64,000 bases of DNA, from the NCBI GenBank assembly GCA_041658345.1, contig JBBAAK010000001.1:219269-283268 (forward strand). The letters run 5' to 3'. Below the pieces are notes generated by a model, which was not told the origin of the DNA, ran no database searches, and saw nothing but the letters and a program-made list of their open reading frames with translations. Of this stretch, positions 16,361 through 27,200 are shown piece after piece. This DNA comes from JBAZYV01 sp041658345. GTDB taxonomy: Bacteria; Patescibacteriota; Gracilibacteria; UBA1369; 2-02-FULL-48-14. The position numbers were made by a program, and so were the translations under genes. The first letter of the stretch is position 1. Each line of letters begins with the position of its first letter.

Positions 16361-16933
16361 ATGACAGAAAGACATAAAATTTTCGCGGGACTTACAATCC
16401 TTTTAGCCACAGCATTAATGGCCGGATGGCAATTTATTGTTTTGCAAAATACAAAAGCCGACGCAAGCTTGCTGACTAAAACTTCTTCCGAATTAAGTAA
16501 TTTGAGCCGTTCACTAACCGAGGAGTATCAAACAATCAAAGTCGATGTTTCCAAATACAAAGAAACTTCTATGCAGGAGCTTGCTCTTGTTTTCCCGGAA
16601 GATGAGAATCTAACCAGTCTTACTCGTCTTTTTGATGAGTTTGCTGTTAAAAACAACTTTGCTACAAATCCATTTTTTATAAGTGAATTGAAGTATGGCG
16701 ATTTTGGGACTCCGGAAGGTGAAAATTATAGAATTTTGCCAGTGGACATGACCATTACCACATCGTCCAAAAATTTAGATAAGTTTTTGGAATATATAGA
16801 AACTTCCGGTTCGCTAGAGGGTGGAGTTAGAATGATGAGCGCGCAAAATGTAGATGTTACCTATCCAAGTGAATATGGCGGGACTTATGAAGTCAAAATT
16901 GAACTTAATGCTTACTTTGCTCAAGAAATATAA
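16361..16933 (+). CDS. PilO-like type IV pilus assembly protein (putative)
   Basis: 190 residues. There is a short cytoplasmic start and one transmembrane helix (~8-29). A coiled-coil segment (~35-70) leads into a C-terminal domain with the PilO-like pattern of a strand (PVDMTITTSSKNLDKFLEYIETS) after an alpha/beta start. PilO pairs with PilN to form the alignment complex between the inner-membrane platform and the outer parts of the machine. It is 6 bp downstream of the PilN-like gene and 8 bp before the ATPase gene. Assignment is by topology and neighbourhood. Confidence 0.6.
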   Translation: MTERHKIFAGLTILLATALMAGWQFIVLQNTKADASLLTKTSSELSNLSRSLTEEYQTIKVDVSKYKETSMQELALVFPEDENLTSLTRLFDEFAVKNNFATNPFFISELKYGDFGTPEGENYRILPVDMTITTSSKNLDKFLEYIETSGSLEGGVRMMSAQNVDVTYPSEYGGTYEVKIELNAYFAQEI

Positions 16934-16941
16934 TTATAATA

Positions 16942-18192
16942 ATGAACGCTAAACTTCAAGCATTACAGGACGCGATTGTTGGGGGAAATATTCCTCAATT
17001 GGTCATGAATGCCGTTTCTTATGCAATTGATGGACGTGCATCCGATATTCACATCGAGCCTTTGCAAAATACAATTCAGATTCGTTATCGTATTGATGGA
17101 GCGTTGCAACGCATAGTTGAATATCCGCCAAATATTCATCCGGCGGTGGTTTCACGCATTAAAATAATGGCTAACTTAAAGATTGATGAACAACGTATTC
17201 CTCAAGACGGACGTGCGCAGGTAACAACCCAAGATGGGCGCGAACTCGATTTGCGTGTATCTAGTTTGCCTACCGTTAATGGAGAAAAAATTGTTATGCG
17301 TTTGCAAGATAGATCCAAAGAAATTCCTTCTTTTGACAAGCTTGGTATTAGCGGAAATGCACTTAAATATTTTGAACAAGCGCTTTCGCTCCCAAATGGT
17401 ATTTTGCTTACAACCGGGCCCACAGGTTCCGGTAAAACCACAACTTTATATGCTGCGCTACAAACATTAAACAAGCCGAATGTTAACATTTTGACGATTG
17501 AAGATCCGGTTGAAATCCAAATGGATGGGCTTAATCAATCACAAGTACACCCTGATATTGATTACACTTTTGCGTTTGGACTTAGAACCTCGCTTCGCCA
17601 AGATCCTGATATTATAATGGTGGGAGAAATTCGTGATAGAGAAACTGTGGACGTTGCAATTGAAGCTTCGCTGACCGGTCATTTGGTGCTGTCTACAATC
17701 CATACAAATTCCGCTGTGGAAACGCTTACTCGTATTTTAAATATGGGCGTGCCGGCTTTTCTTATGACAGCCACAATTAACGCAATTATGGCTCAACGTC
17801 TTGTAAGAAGGCTTTGTGATAAATGTAAAAAACCAATGCAAGTTGATCCACAAACTTTGGAGCTTGTTAATACCGCCATGTCTCATTTGCACCCGGACGA
17901 ACCGCATGATGCGGAAAAATTAAAAGCAATGCAATTTTATGGACCTGGGGGGGGGGATTGCCCTCAATGTAATGGAGTGGGATATTTGGGACGAGTCGGA
18001 CTGTTTGAAGTGTTAAAAATGAACAATCAAATTCGTGAGATGATTTTGAAAAATGCGAATGTTATGGAAATACAAGACATTGCTATGAAAACCGGAATGG
18101 TTACATTGGAACAAGCTGGAATTCTTAAAGCTCTCGAGGGCATTACTTCGCTGGAAGAAGTTTATTCTGTAGCTAGACCGGAATCGGCTTAA
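16942..18192 (+). CDS. pilB: Type IV pilus assembly ATPase, PilB/GspE family
   Basis: 416 residues. The N2-like domain (ASDIHIEPL...RYRIDG) is followed by Walker A GPTGSGKTTTLY, the Asp box IEDPVEIQ, Walker B IIMVGEIRD and the His box GHLVLSTIHTN. A zinc tetracysteine motif (CDKCKK...CPQCNGVGY) marks PilB/GspE rather than PilT. It powers pilus extension at the cytoplasmic face. The protein is short because it lacks the N-terminal MshEN/N1 domain that usually contacts PilM/GspL. Codons for GPGGG between the two CxxC pairs contain a run of ten G (17947-17956), an unusual homopolymer for this genome. pilC starts 1 bp after the stop. Confidence 0.92.
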   Translation: MNAKLQALQDAIVGGNIPQLVMNAVSYAIDGRASDIHIEPLQNTIQIRYRIDGALQRIVEYPPNIHPAVVSRIKIMANLKIDEQRIPQDGRAQVTTQDGRELDLRVSSLPTVNGEKIVMRLQDRSKEIPSFDKLGISGNALKYFEQALSLPNGILLTTGPTGSGKTTTLYAALQTLNKPNVNILTIEDPVEIQMDGLNQSQVHPDIDYTFAFGLRTSLRQDPDIIMVGEIRDRETVDVAIEASLTGHLVLSTIHTNSAVETLTRILNMGVPAFLMTATINAIMAQRLVRRLCDKCKKPMQVDPQTLELVNTAMSHLHPDEPHDAEKLKAMQFYGPGGGDCPQCNGVGYLGRVGLFEVLKMNNQIREMILKNANVMEIQDIAMKTGMVTLEQAGILKALEGITSLEEVYSVARPESA

Positions 18193-18193
18193 T

Positions 18194-19396
18194 ATGGATA
18201 TACAAAATTCTCAAACCGCTACGCATATTGATATAGGTCTTTCGCGGGAGGACCAAGCTAGAATCGAAGCTTTACGAGCTATCAATCTGGAAAATGCCGG
18301 CAAAAAAATCCACATTTTTGCACGCTTTAATGAGTATTTAATTGGGATTACAAAGGTGACTCTGCGCGATAAAGTTACGTTTTTCCAAATGCTTTCCGTA
18401 ATGATAAATGCGGGCATGCCGATCATTCGTTCACTGGCCGTGCTTTCCGATCAGTTGCATAATTTGAGACTTAAAAAAATCGTTAGGGCGCTTGCTTTAA
18501 AAATGGAAAGTGGAGAGAGTTTATCGAATGCGATGGAAAGTTTTCCAAAAGTTTTTGGATCTGCCGAATGCGGAATGGTGGCGAGTGGGGAAGCTTCTGG
18601 GAGTCTGAATACAATTTTAAAAGATATAGCGGCGCAAGTTGAAAAAAATGAGAGTATTGTTGCCAAAGTGCGTGGGGCAATGATTTATCCTGCAACGATA
18701 GTCTCGATAATGATCGTGTGTTTATTTTTGATGTTAACCATGGTTGTGCCTCAACTTATGAATTTATTTACACAGGGCGGAAAGGCATTGCCTTTGACCA
18801 CTCAATATTTAATTGCAGGCTCTAATTTTGCACAACATTATTGGGCCTTAATTTTGATATTAGCCGTGTTATTTTTTGTTGGAATTTCCATTGTTCGTAA
18901 CAGTTCGTCCGGTAGGTACAGTCTTGATTTTGCACTTTTGCGCCTGCCGGTTTTTGGCAAGATTATAAGAAATCTTATGGTTGCGCGTTTTGCGAGACTG
19001 CTCGCGAGTCTTATGAACTCAGGCGTTCCAATTGTTAAAGCACTGGAAATTAATGCGAATGCCCTTGGCAATGAAGTTTATAAAAAACGTATCGAATTCG
19101 CGTCACAGGATGTGGCCCAAGGAATTCCGCTCGGCGAAAATTTGCTGGAGAGTGATTTTTTATTTCCTCCCATGGTTTCTTCCATGGTTTTGGTTGGCGA
19201 GCAAACTGCAAAATTAAATGAAGTCGCCGGGAAAATTGCTGACTACTATGAGAGTGAAGTAGACAACAGTGTGGCTTCTTTGTCCAAGTTGATGGAACCT
19301 ATAATACTTGTTGTTATGGGCTCTTTGGTTGCCTTCGTTGTTGCCGCCGTGATGCAACCGATTATGGCACTTAGTGATTTGTCGGCAGTGATATAA
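18194..19396 (+). CDS. pilC: Type IV pilus inner-membrane platform protein, PilC/GspF family
   Basis: 400 residues with two homologous T2SS-F domains. The first (~65-185, FFQMLSVMINAGMPIIRSL...VASGEASGSLNTIL) and the second (~265-390, FARLLASLMNSGVPIVKAL...MVLVGEQTAKLNEV) each include the GxxxL platform-protein pattern. Transmembrane segments lie near 168-190, 215-238 and 372-393. It is the rotor/platform acted on by PilB and adds or removes pilins. It is last in the operon. No prepilin peptidase or PilT is present in the window. Confidence 0.92.
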   Translation: MDIQNSQTATHIDIGLSREDQARIEALRAINLENAGKKIHIFARFNEYLIGITKVTLRDKVTFFQMLSVMINAGMPIIRSLAVLSDQLHNLRLKKIVRALALKMESGESLSNAMESFPKVFGSAECGMVASGEASGSLNTILKDIAAQVEKNESIVAKVRGAMIYPATIVSIMIVCLFLMLTMVVPQLMNLFTQGGKALPLTTQYLIAGSNFAQHYWALILILAVLFFVGISIVRNSSSGRYSLDFALLRLPVFGKIIRNLMVARFARLLASLMNSGVPIVKALEINANALGNEVYKKRIEFASQDVAQGIPLGENLLESDFLFPPMVSSMVLVGEQTAKLNEVAGKIADYYESEVDNSVASLSKLMEPIILVVMGSLVAFVVAAVMQPIMALSDLSAVI

Positions 19397-19490
19397 GGTT
19401 GATGGATTACGTTGTGGCTGTGGCTGTGGCCGTGGTGATTTTAAGATTGGCGACGCAACGAAGATTGAGGATTCTATGCCGTGAATTGGT

Positions 19491-20384
19491 TTAGCTGTCA
19501 CCGCTAAGCACTTTGCTTTTGTATTTTTGGTCGATTAAATGTGCCAGTTGATGATGTTCGTGGCAAAGTGGCGCCAAAAATCGTGGATCGTGAGTTTTTG
19601 CCAGTGCAAATCTTTGCGAGTGGTGGACTTCCTGCGCAGGTTTTGTACAGTTTGGAATTGAACATTTCGTGCCAAATTCCTGGTGGAGGATTTTGCGAAC
19701 TTTGGCAGGAATATGCCTGGAAATAGTTTGCTTGGCTATTTCTTCTGCGATTTCTTCTTTTTCTTGCTCTATTTTTGCTTTTCTCTGGTCAAGCAAATCC
19801 GCAAGGATTCTGTTCACATCTTGCCCCTGCGAATTTAGGCGATTTAATTCCTCGGTAACTTCCGCAGAAAGTTCAAAATTCAGGGGTAAGTTGGTGTGCG
19901 CGCGCACAGATTTTGCTTCGAATAATGGCTTAGCTAAGCCATTTGACCCTTCGAAATACCCATCCATTTTTTGATCACGCACAAAAGTTTCCAATGTTTT
20001 TTGTGAAAGAATTTTTACCGTTTCCGCAAGTTCCCCCTCGTTTTCTTGCGTTGCTATCGAAACAATCCTTGCAAGTTTATTTACACTAACATTACCCGAA
20101 ACCAACAGATTATGCAGTGCCGGTTTATTCACAAATTTTTCATCTAAGTTAAGTACCCTTTTTACTTGATCCTCGCTTAAGCCTGCGAGCTTAAATGCAA
20201 ATTCAAAAATGCTCCCAAATCCGCGCTTTTCATAAAGCCTTCGCCTCTTTACCTCCGGCAGTAGTCCAATAAATTTCCTTCGCCAAAGTAGAGCATTACG
20301 ACCAAATTCTTCGCAAAGTTTTAGGAGTTCTTTATCGCTAAGTTGGGTGCTGGAATTGTTGGATTGATGAATGGTATTTTTCAT
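19491..20384 (-). CDS. HNH endonuclease domain protein, copy 1 of a repeated gene
   Basis: 297 residues. A helical N-terminal part (~15-120) includes LWRRKFIGLLPEVKRRRLYEK and a repeated FEFAFKLAGLS...VKRVLNL pattern. A charged linker precedes a C-terminal HNH nuclease: CSIPNCTKPAQEVHH, then about 20 residues to LCHEHHQLAH, which gives the metal-binding cysteines and catalytic histidines. It lies between pilC and the prepilin gene, on the opposite strand. Its first ~140 residues and 131 bp of upstream DNA are nearly repeated at 63445-64000, so this is a dispersed, possibly mobile unit. A homing, defence or domesticated role cannot be told from sequence. TTAACC lies 9 nt before the ATG. Confidence 0.85.
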   Translation of the reverse strand: MKNTIHQSNNSSTQLSDKELLKLCEEFGRNALLWRRKFIGLLPEVKRRRLYEKRGFGSIFEFAFKLAGLSEDQVKRVLNLDEKFVNKPALHNLLVSGNVSVNKLARIVSIATQENEGELAETVKILSQKTLETFVRDQKMDGYFEGSNGLAKPLFEAKSVRAHTNLPLNFELSAEVTEELNRLNSQGQDVNRILADLLDQRKAKIEQEKEEIAEEIAKQTISRHIPAKVRKILHQEFGTKCSIPNCTKPAQEVHHSQRFALAKTHDPRFLAPLCHEHHQLAHLIDQKYKSKVLSGDS

Positions 20385-20515
20385 AGAATAAGAGGTTAAA
20401 ATCTTGTTATAATCCTATCAAAATTTGCATCAAAAATCTTCACAAAAACATCCAAAAAACGCAACTTTAAGTGGCGCAAAAATCAAATCATTGCGTGGTG
20501 AGTAAGTGCTCACCC
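20385..20515 (-). repeat. Upstream block shared by both HNH genes, with 18-bp palindrome
   Basis: Read leftwards into the gene, this block aligns without net gap to 63445-63575. Its outer end is the palindrome GGTGAGCACTTACTCACC (20514-20497), exactly 112 bp from the start codon; the other copy has GGTGAGTACTTGCTCACC at the same distance. Arms are identical and only two loop bases differ. A further half-like site (GGTGAGTACGAG) lies just outside, near 20538. The block probably holds the promoter and an operator or nuclease recognition site. Confidence 0.75.
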
Positions 20516-20605
20516 AGACGCGGGGGCTCGTACTCACCTAGCGGGTCCAAAATTCAAAAGTAAAAATTTTATCTTGGCAAAATAGAGCCTTCATTCCCCG
20601 TTTTA

Positions 20606-20634
20606 TTGATTTTGATTTTTTTAACGTGTAAAAT
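20606..20634 (+). promoter_or_regulatory. Candidate promoter of the prepilin gene
   Basis: TTGATT (20606-20611), 17-bp spacer, TAAAAT (20629-20634). The ATG of the prepilin follows 28 bp later. The same region separates this gene from the divergent HNH gene. Confidence 0.55.
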
Positions 20635-20662
20635 CTTTGCAGTTAATTAACCACGCCACACA

Positions 20663-21181
20663 ATGAAAAATTATTTTTCTCCTAAGCGAGCTTTTACGCT
20701 TATTGAGCTTTTGATCGTTATTACCATTATTGGGATTTTGGCCGTTGCACTCTTGCCAAAATTAACAGGTGGAACCGACCGCGCAAAAGATGCTCAACGT
20801 AAAGCCGACCTCCAACAAATTGCAACTGCGCTTGAATTTTATGCGGATGACAATGGAGAATATCCGACGGATGCTGGTTGTGTTAGCACACTTGATATCG
20901 CTACTTACCTCACAACTATGCCGTCTGATCCAGATGATGCTGCTGCAGGTGGATGTACAGATGGCTATGGTTATGTTGCCCTAGGTACTGGTAATGGCTA
21001 CCTACTTTTTGCCAACCTTGCTAATGTTGAGGACAAGGGTGATGGAGTTTATAATTATAATTTTATTAGTACCCCACTTATTGATACCGCTAGTACGCGC
21101 CTTTCCGAGAATAGTGATAAGCTTTGTAGTACAATGGCTGATGAGGGATGTACTGACACCATCTACGTGGTTGGTCGCTAA
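20663..21181 (+). CDS. Type IV prepilin / pseudopilin
   Basis: 172 residues. The class III signal is clear: a short basic leader (MKNYFSPKRA), cleavage before FTLIELLIVI and the invariant Glu at mature position 5, followed by the hydrophobic N-terminal helix (~12-33). The -1 residue is Ala instead of the usual Gly, which some prepilin peptidases accept. The globular part has two to three cysteine pairs and a DLQQIATALEFYADDNGEYPT segment typical of GspG-like pilins. It is probably the major pilin made for the platform genes upstream. TTAACC lies 10 nt before the ATG, and a terminator follows. Confidence 0.92.
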   Translation: MKNYFSPKRAFTLIELLIVITIIGILAVALLPKLTGGTDRAKDAQRKADLQQIATALEFYADDNGEYPTDAGCVSTLDIATYLTTMPSDPDDAAAGGCTDGYGYVALGTGNGYLLFANLANVEDKGDGVYNYNFISTPLIDTASTRLSENSDKLCSTMADEGCTDTIYVVGR

Positions 21182-21230
21182 ATTTTTGTGAGTTTTCACG
21201 AGAGTTTGTGAATGTTGCTTAATAGATTAA

Positions 21231-21259
21231 AAAGCCCTTCCTCTTGGGGGGGCTTTTTT
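21231..21259 (+). terminator. Rho-independent terminator after the prepilin gene
   Basis: AAAGCCC (21231-21237) pairs with GGGCTTT (21250-21256), followed by further T to 21259. It ends only 14 bp before the ATG of the giant gene, leaving no room for a promoter between them. The giant gene is therefore probably read by partial read-through, or from a promoter upstream of the hairpin. Confidence 0.8.
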
Positions 21260-21273
21260 GGTAGTATTTTGCC

Positions 21274-24200
21274 ATGCGGAAAAACTACCATACGCCATGG
21301 TATATTAGATTCGTTGTCTCCTTCCTGCTTCTTACTATTTTTGCCGGATTTTTGCCGACTGTACAGATTGCGGATGCGCTAAGTTTGGTTGGACGGGCGG
21401 GCACAGTGCTTAGAGATAATCCCGGAGGAGGGCTTGGTGAGATACGTGACTTTGAGCAAGATGACACTCTATATGGTCTGGTTGCCATACTTGTGGACGC
21501 CCAGACTTGGAGTGCCTATTCAAGCGGAAGTGGATTCTTTTCTTTTTTGGGCAATACAAAAATCTCCGAGAAAATAGAAACTTATGCGCAAGACGTGCAA
21601 CTTGCCATGCCTTATACAAAAACAATCATAGTAAGAGTCGCCGGCGATGAAGGCACTGTAGACGTTCAAAAACTTCTTGAAAAACTTTATTTTGAAGGCG
21701 ATACAAATGATTCCGCACAAACAAAACTTTCCGGAGTTGTAATTGTTGGCGATGTGCCAGTACCGGTCGTTAATAAAAATGGAAATCGATTTTTATCCAT
21801 GCTCCCCTACACCGATTTTGAGGAGCCTTCTTATGTTTTGGACGATACAAGCCAAGATTTTATTCCAAATGCGAATGCGCAAAATTTGCAGGCGGAAGTT
21901 TGGCATGGGTTAATTGTTCCTCCACTTGATGGCCAGGAAGGAATCGATCTAATTGCTTCTTATTTTGAAAAAAATCATGCATTTCATAGTGGCGACAGCG
22001 AATATACAAGTTTTGATAAAAAAGCCTTTGTTGGAGATTTTGTTACGGAGGAATCGACAGTGAACTCTGTTTCTTATGGAAGTTATAAAAGATTCACCGG
22101 GTTGTGGGAAGATTTGGTTTATTACAGATATACAAATGCTTTAGTGTCCGAACTTTATGCGGATATGCAAACTTCGGTTAGTTCCGGCGACGGGCTGGAT
22201 AATGATGGAGATGGCTTCTTTGATGAAGAAGCTTCAAATGGAGTTGATGACGATAGCGATGGACTTGTGGACGAGGATTTGGGAGATGGCTTTAACGGAA
22301 TAGACAATGATGGCGACGGGCTTACTGATGAAGACAATTCCGGAGACAACAATAATGACGCCGGTTGGAGCCTTGCCATGTATGGCGATGCGGGCTCAAT
22401 GCTTTTTGCAGACAAAATGGTGGATGAGGATGCCCCTGGCGATTTAAATGGTGACGGTTGTCCGGGCGTTTGCGGAGTAGACGATAATGGCGATTCAATT
22501 GATCATGATGAGGACGGTTATCCCACCGGTTGGGAGATAATTGTGGGATCCGACTGGATGGATGAAAAAGTGCCATATGAAACTGTGAACTCTTATGTTT
22601 GCACGTGGTATGGGGAATGTTTTGAGAAGGCCACTCGGGCTACAGAATTTTTGGCGAATATGTTTGTGGACCAGTTTTATAATGCAGATTATAGAAATGC
22701 TACTTGTTATGCCACGGACGGCAGTTACCATGCCGAGTGGGACGATGATGAGGATGGATTTTGTGATGAAGACGGATCTACAGAAATGCAAGTTTGGTTG
22801 AGCCCGCTTGGGATACGCGCAACCGGCACTTGTGCTTATAACGATGCGGATTGTGACGGGCTTATAGATGAGGATCCAATTGGAATAATGGCTCAGGATA
22901 TGTTTGCCAACCTGCCGGATATACAAGCAAAAACCGTGGTGGAAGGAATTATCAGTCGCTATGTGGAACTATTTGATAAACCCCAAGGCGTTTGGAATAG
23001 GCTTGTGAATGAGACCGGTCGTTATGTTACACAAGAAGTTACCGGGGAGGACACCGTAGAAAACGATTATGATTCCGCAATATCTTTGATTGCCAAAAAA
23101 GATGAGGTTACGCTCCAATATCTGAAAGTTGTGAATGATTATTTTGAAGGCCGGTTAAATACAATTGTGAAAGATAATTTGGCCGAAGAAATTCCGATTA
23201 TAGGAATGATGGAAATCACCGGAGATTACACAACATATGATACGGAAGATGGAGTGAGAGTAGAAAATGATCCGGAAGATTTATGTAGGAATGTGTCCGT
23301 GGGGTTATCTGCAGATTTGGATACCGATTTGTGCGTTGAGTTTGTAAACCATAGCTACTCCGGTTATCCAACGTCGATACTGGATGTAATGATCCCCCCA
23401 GAAGATCCCTCTGATCCATTAGATCCTGATGTTGCTTTCCCGGAGGAAGTTTATGTTTATGGACAACATTGGGGGGGAATAGATGATCCGGCGCAGTGTA
23501 CGATTTTTGCAGGAAGTGATGAGGATGGTGGACAACTTGTGCAGTTTAATAAGATGTATAGCACCAAACAAAAAGACTTAAGTACCAGTGAGGTACAGGA
23601 TTATAAAAACTGCATACCGGAGTTTGCAAGCTACCAAGAAGATATCCCGGAAGTTTGTGCCCCGGTGCTCGCAACAGAAGATGTACGAGTAATTGGCGGA
23701 GCTCTTGACGCTCATGAAGTTTTTCCTGCCGATCCTGATAAAGATACAAGCGGATGGGAAGTTGGGCCTGAAGCCTGTTTTGAATTTAGAGAATGGACGA
23801 CTTTTGGAGCTTATTCGTATTCTGTGGGGAGCTTCAACAACTGGTTATCCAGTTATATTCGCAAAAATCGTGAAGAAATAGGAACGAGTGCTGATTCTTC
23901 TTATGCGGATTTCTTGGCAGAGGTTGCGGGGCAAAGAGAAGAATATAGTCCATCCAGTTTTGTTTTGCGCAAAAATTTTAGCGAGCTCGATATTTTGGCC
24001 AGCGATGATGACCGCAAATATACAGTCACAAATTTGCTGGATGATTATGGGCTACATAACCTTAGTAATGACGATATAGATACTTTTTTGGCACTCGCGG
24101 ACAGCCAAATACGTGTAAAAAATCCTAGCCATGGAGAAGGCATGGGTGACGTATCAAAAGTGGACGTGCGTTTGGATAGATATTATTTGCATGAAGACTC

Positions 24201-27200
24201 AAGCGCCGAGGCTAGCGTTTACACAACGGACATAAATGAGGCAAAAAAAATCTCTTCTTTTTATCAAAATACTCAGCCAAAGGATGCTGTATTAAATGCA
24301 CAAATCAAAACTGCCGTTTCGGCTAATCTGCCTATTAATGAAACGCGCAGTGTGTCTTTTATCGACTCCGCAAAAATCTCACAAAAATTAAGATATGTGA
24401 ATGTTTTTGATGCATCCACCTTTGCTGATATTACCGATCAGTTGTCCACCTTGTCTTCTGCGCTTGCCGGCGTGGCGGGCGGAGAGGCTTTTGCTTCGGA
24501 TGTCCCGGGTTTTATTGATGCCTTTAATATTTATCAACTTGAAGATGCACTTGCTTGGTATCGCATGAGCATAGACGAAAAACATGAATACATTTTAACG
24601 CATTATTTGGGTGATGAGGAAGCAATAAGTTCTAAAGCTCGCGATGGTTACGAGATGGTATCTTTGATTGCAAATGGAGATGCCACAAACATGAGTTTTG
24701 GCTTTAACGGCGACACTCCACTTACTGAGGAGGATATTGAGTGGAATGATCCTAGCGGAGAGTTTGAGGAAGAAGAAACTGATGATGGTGAAGGTTCCGC
24801 TTCCGATATGGAACCGGTGGTTTTGTCTGAATGGATTACCGCTATTAAAGAATGGTTAGAGGAAGTTAAAAAATCTTTGTCCAGCTTAGATACTTATGAA
24901 GGCGGTGAGACGTGCGGTTACTCCGGAGATTTTGATTCCGGTGCGGATGGTGATAACAATGGCGTGCCGGACACAAGCGAAGCGACTGCTTCACTGGCGC
25001 TTACGAGCGAGGATAACAGTACTTTGCAATCCGGCGGGGCGGGTTATTTTGTGGTGAGTGTTTCTTCAAACAATGCGGACGGATCTTTAAACGTTTATGA
25101 TTCATACACGGAAGTAGCTCTGGAAATTACAAGCGGAGAAAATAGTGTTTCTGTGAGCGGACCCTCGAGCATGCAAGTTTTCGGTGGAGTTGCCGTATTT
25201 ACTTTACTTAGCGCCGAAGCCGGAGATTTTACTGTTGAGGCCGTGCCGGTTAATAGAAGTGATGTTTATAAATCAAATCCCTTGAGTGGTTTGGTTGCCA
25301 GCAAAATAGTTAAAGTTACAACTTATACCACTGCCGACCAAATAAATGATTCAAGTGACGCCCAGACCGGAAATAAAATTGAGATTTATGATGCAGATGG
25401 AATCGTTGTGGCCGTTTTAGATCCGTTGACCGGGAAATTAATTTTACGTGGTGCAGATGCACGCCTTGCCCCAGCCACTACCAGTTTGCCAACAAGAATT
25501 TTGGTTGAGGGCCCGGATGGTACGGTTTTTGGTACTATTTTTATGATCCCTACAGAAAAAGATGTTTCCATAGGAGACGGTGAAGCGGGAGTTTTTGTGC
25601 AAGAAATTGGCGAAGATTCTTTGGTGGTTACGGCGGAAAATGGTGTGGTTTTGCAAGATGCCGGAATTGATATTGGGATAGTTACAAAAATCGGACAAAT
25701 TGCGCTAAGCGATGGCTACTCGCTAGCTTTTGATAATCCCGGCGAAATAAATGTTTACGATCCATTGCATGTTGTAGACGGTGCCGGTGAAACTATTTTT
25801 ACAGTCACAATAAAATCTGTATTTACCAGTGGCAGTATTGTGGCTCCAACTGGTGCATATGAAGGCTATGATGCAGTTTCTTTTAGCCCTTTGGAGTGGA
25901 TAAGCGGTCTGTTTAAAATTGCGCGTGCAGAATCCGTAATTGCAGACACAGATGAGGATGGGCTGGATGATTTGGAAGAATGGACAATCGGGACGGATAT
26001 TTCCAAGGCGGATACGGATGGCGATTCTTATACTGACGGCACGGAAATTTTTTCCGGCTTTGATCCACTAGTGAGTGGTGAAAAACTTTTTAACGATATT
26101 GGGCCGGAACATTCCGCATACCATGATCTTGCGGTACTTTATTTGCGTGGAGTTGTTAAAGGATATGAAGATGGCAGTTTTAAGCCTGATAATCCAATCA
26201 CTCGTGAAGAATTTGTAAAAATAGACTTGGGTTCCATTTGCAAACAATGTGACCACTATTCTGCGGATTATGAGAGCACTTTGCTTGGCGAATACAATAA
26301 AAATCCCTTCCCTGACGCTGATATAAATCCAAATCTTTTGGCCTGTATTGCGGAGGCAAAAATTGATGGAATTGTTTCCGGTTATGCAGGTGGCGAGGAA
26401 ACCGGTTACTTTATCCCAAAAAAATATATTAGCCGGGCGGAGGCCACAAAAGTGCTTGTGGAAACTGCCGGCTTTAGCGTGGCCACATCTGCCGATTATA
26501 TAAATTGGTACGATTCTTATGTTAGCACTGCAAATGCAAATAAATTGTTCCCGGAGGGGGCTCTGCTTACCGATGAATGGCTAAATGAATCAATTACTCG
26601 TGCGGAGTTTGTGATGATGGCGGTTAACTTAGTGGAGGCCAAAGACTGCAGAGAAGTTGATACGGATGAGGATTTACTGAGTGATACGGAAGAGACTGCA
26701 ATTTATGGAACAGACCCGAATCTTGCGGATTCTGACGCCGGTGGTGTGAATGATTTTGATGAAGTAATGCGTGGAAGCGATCCGCTTGATGCAAGTGATG
26801 ATTTCCCAATTGATGAGGTTGTTTCTGGTGCAGATTTTTCTGATTTTGGCGATTTGGACCTTGAAAGTGGTTTGTATGCCGTTTCCGATACCGCCGATTA
26901 TGAAGAAATTGCTATTTCCGGCGGGGCCTCCATTGATTCCGTAAATACTTTTACGGATGAAGTGCCTGCGGATGGCGAATCAAGTTTATTTGTGCGTGCG
27001 GAAATACGCGACCAAGATGATAAAATTTATGTTGAGGATAGTAGCAGTGTGATTGAATTTGTGCTTTCCAGCCCTGAATTTGGAGAAGTTGGAAGAAAGC
27101 GTGTGCAAGTAAAAAATGGCATAGCTGAAACTGTATTTGCAAGTTCACAAATTGCCGGGGAAGTTAATGTTTCCGCGCTCATTACCGATGGATCATTACC

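Noticed and set aside
19397..19490. Simple TGTGGC repeats after pilC as a regulatory array
   Set aside because: Only three to four imperfect units over ~25 bp; too short to support a claim.
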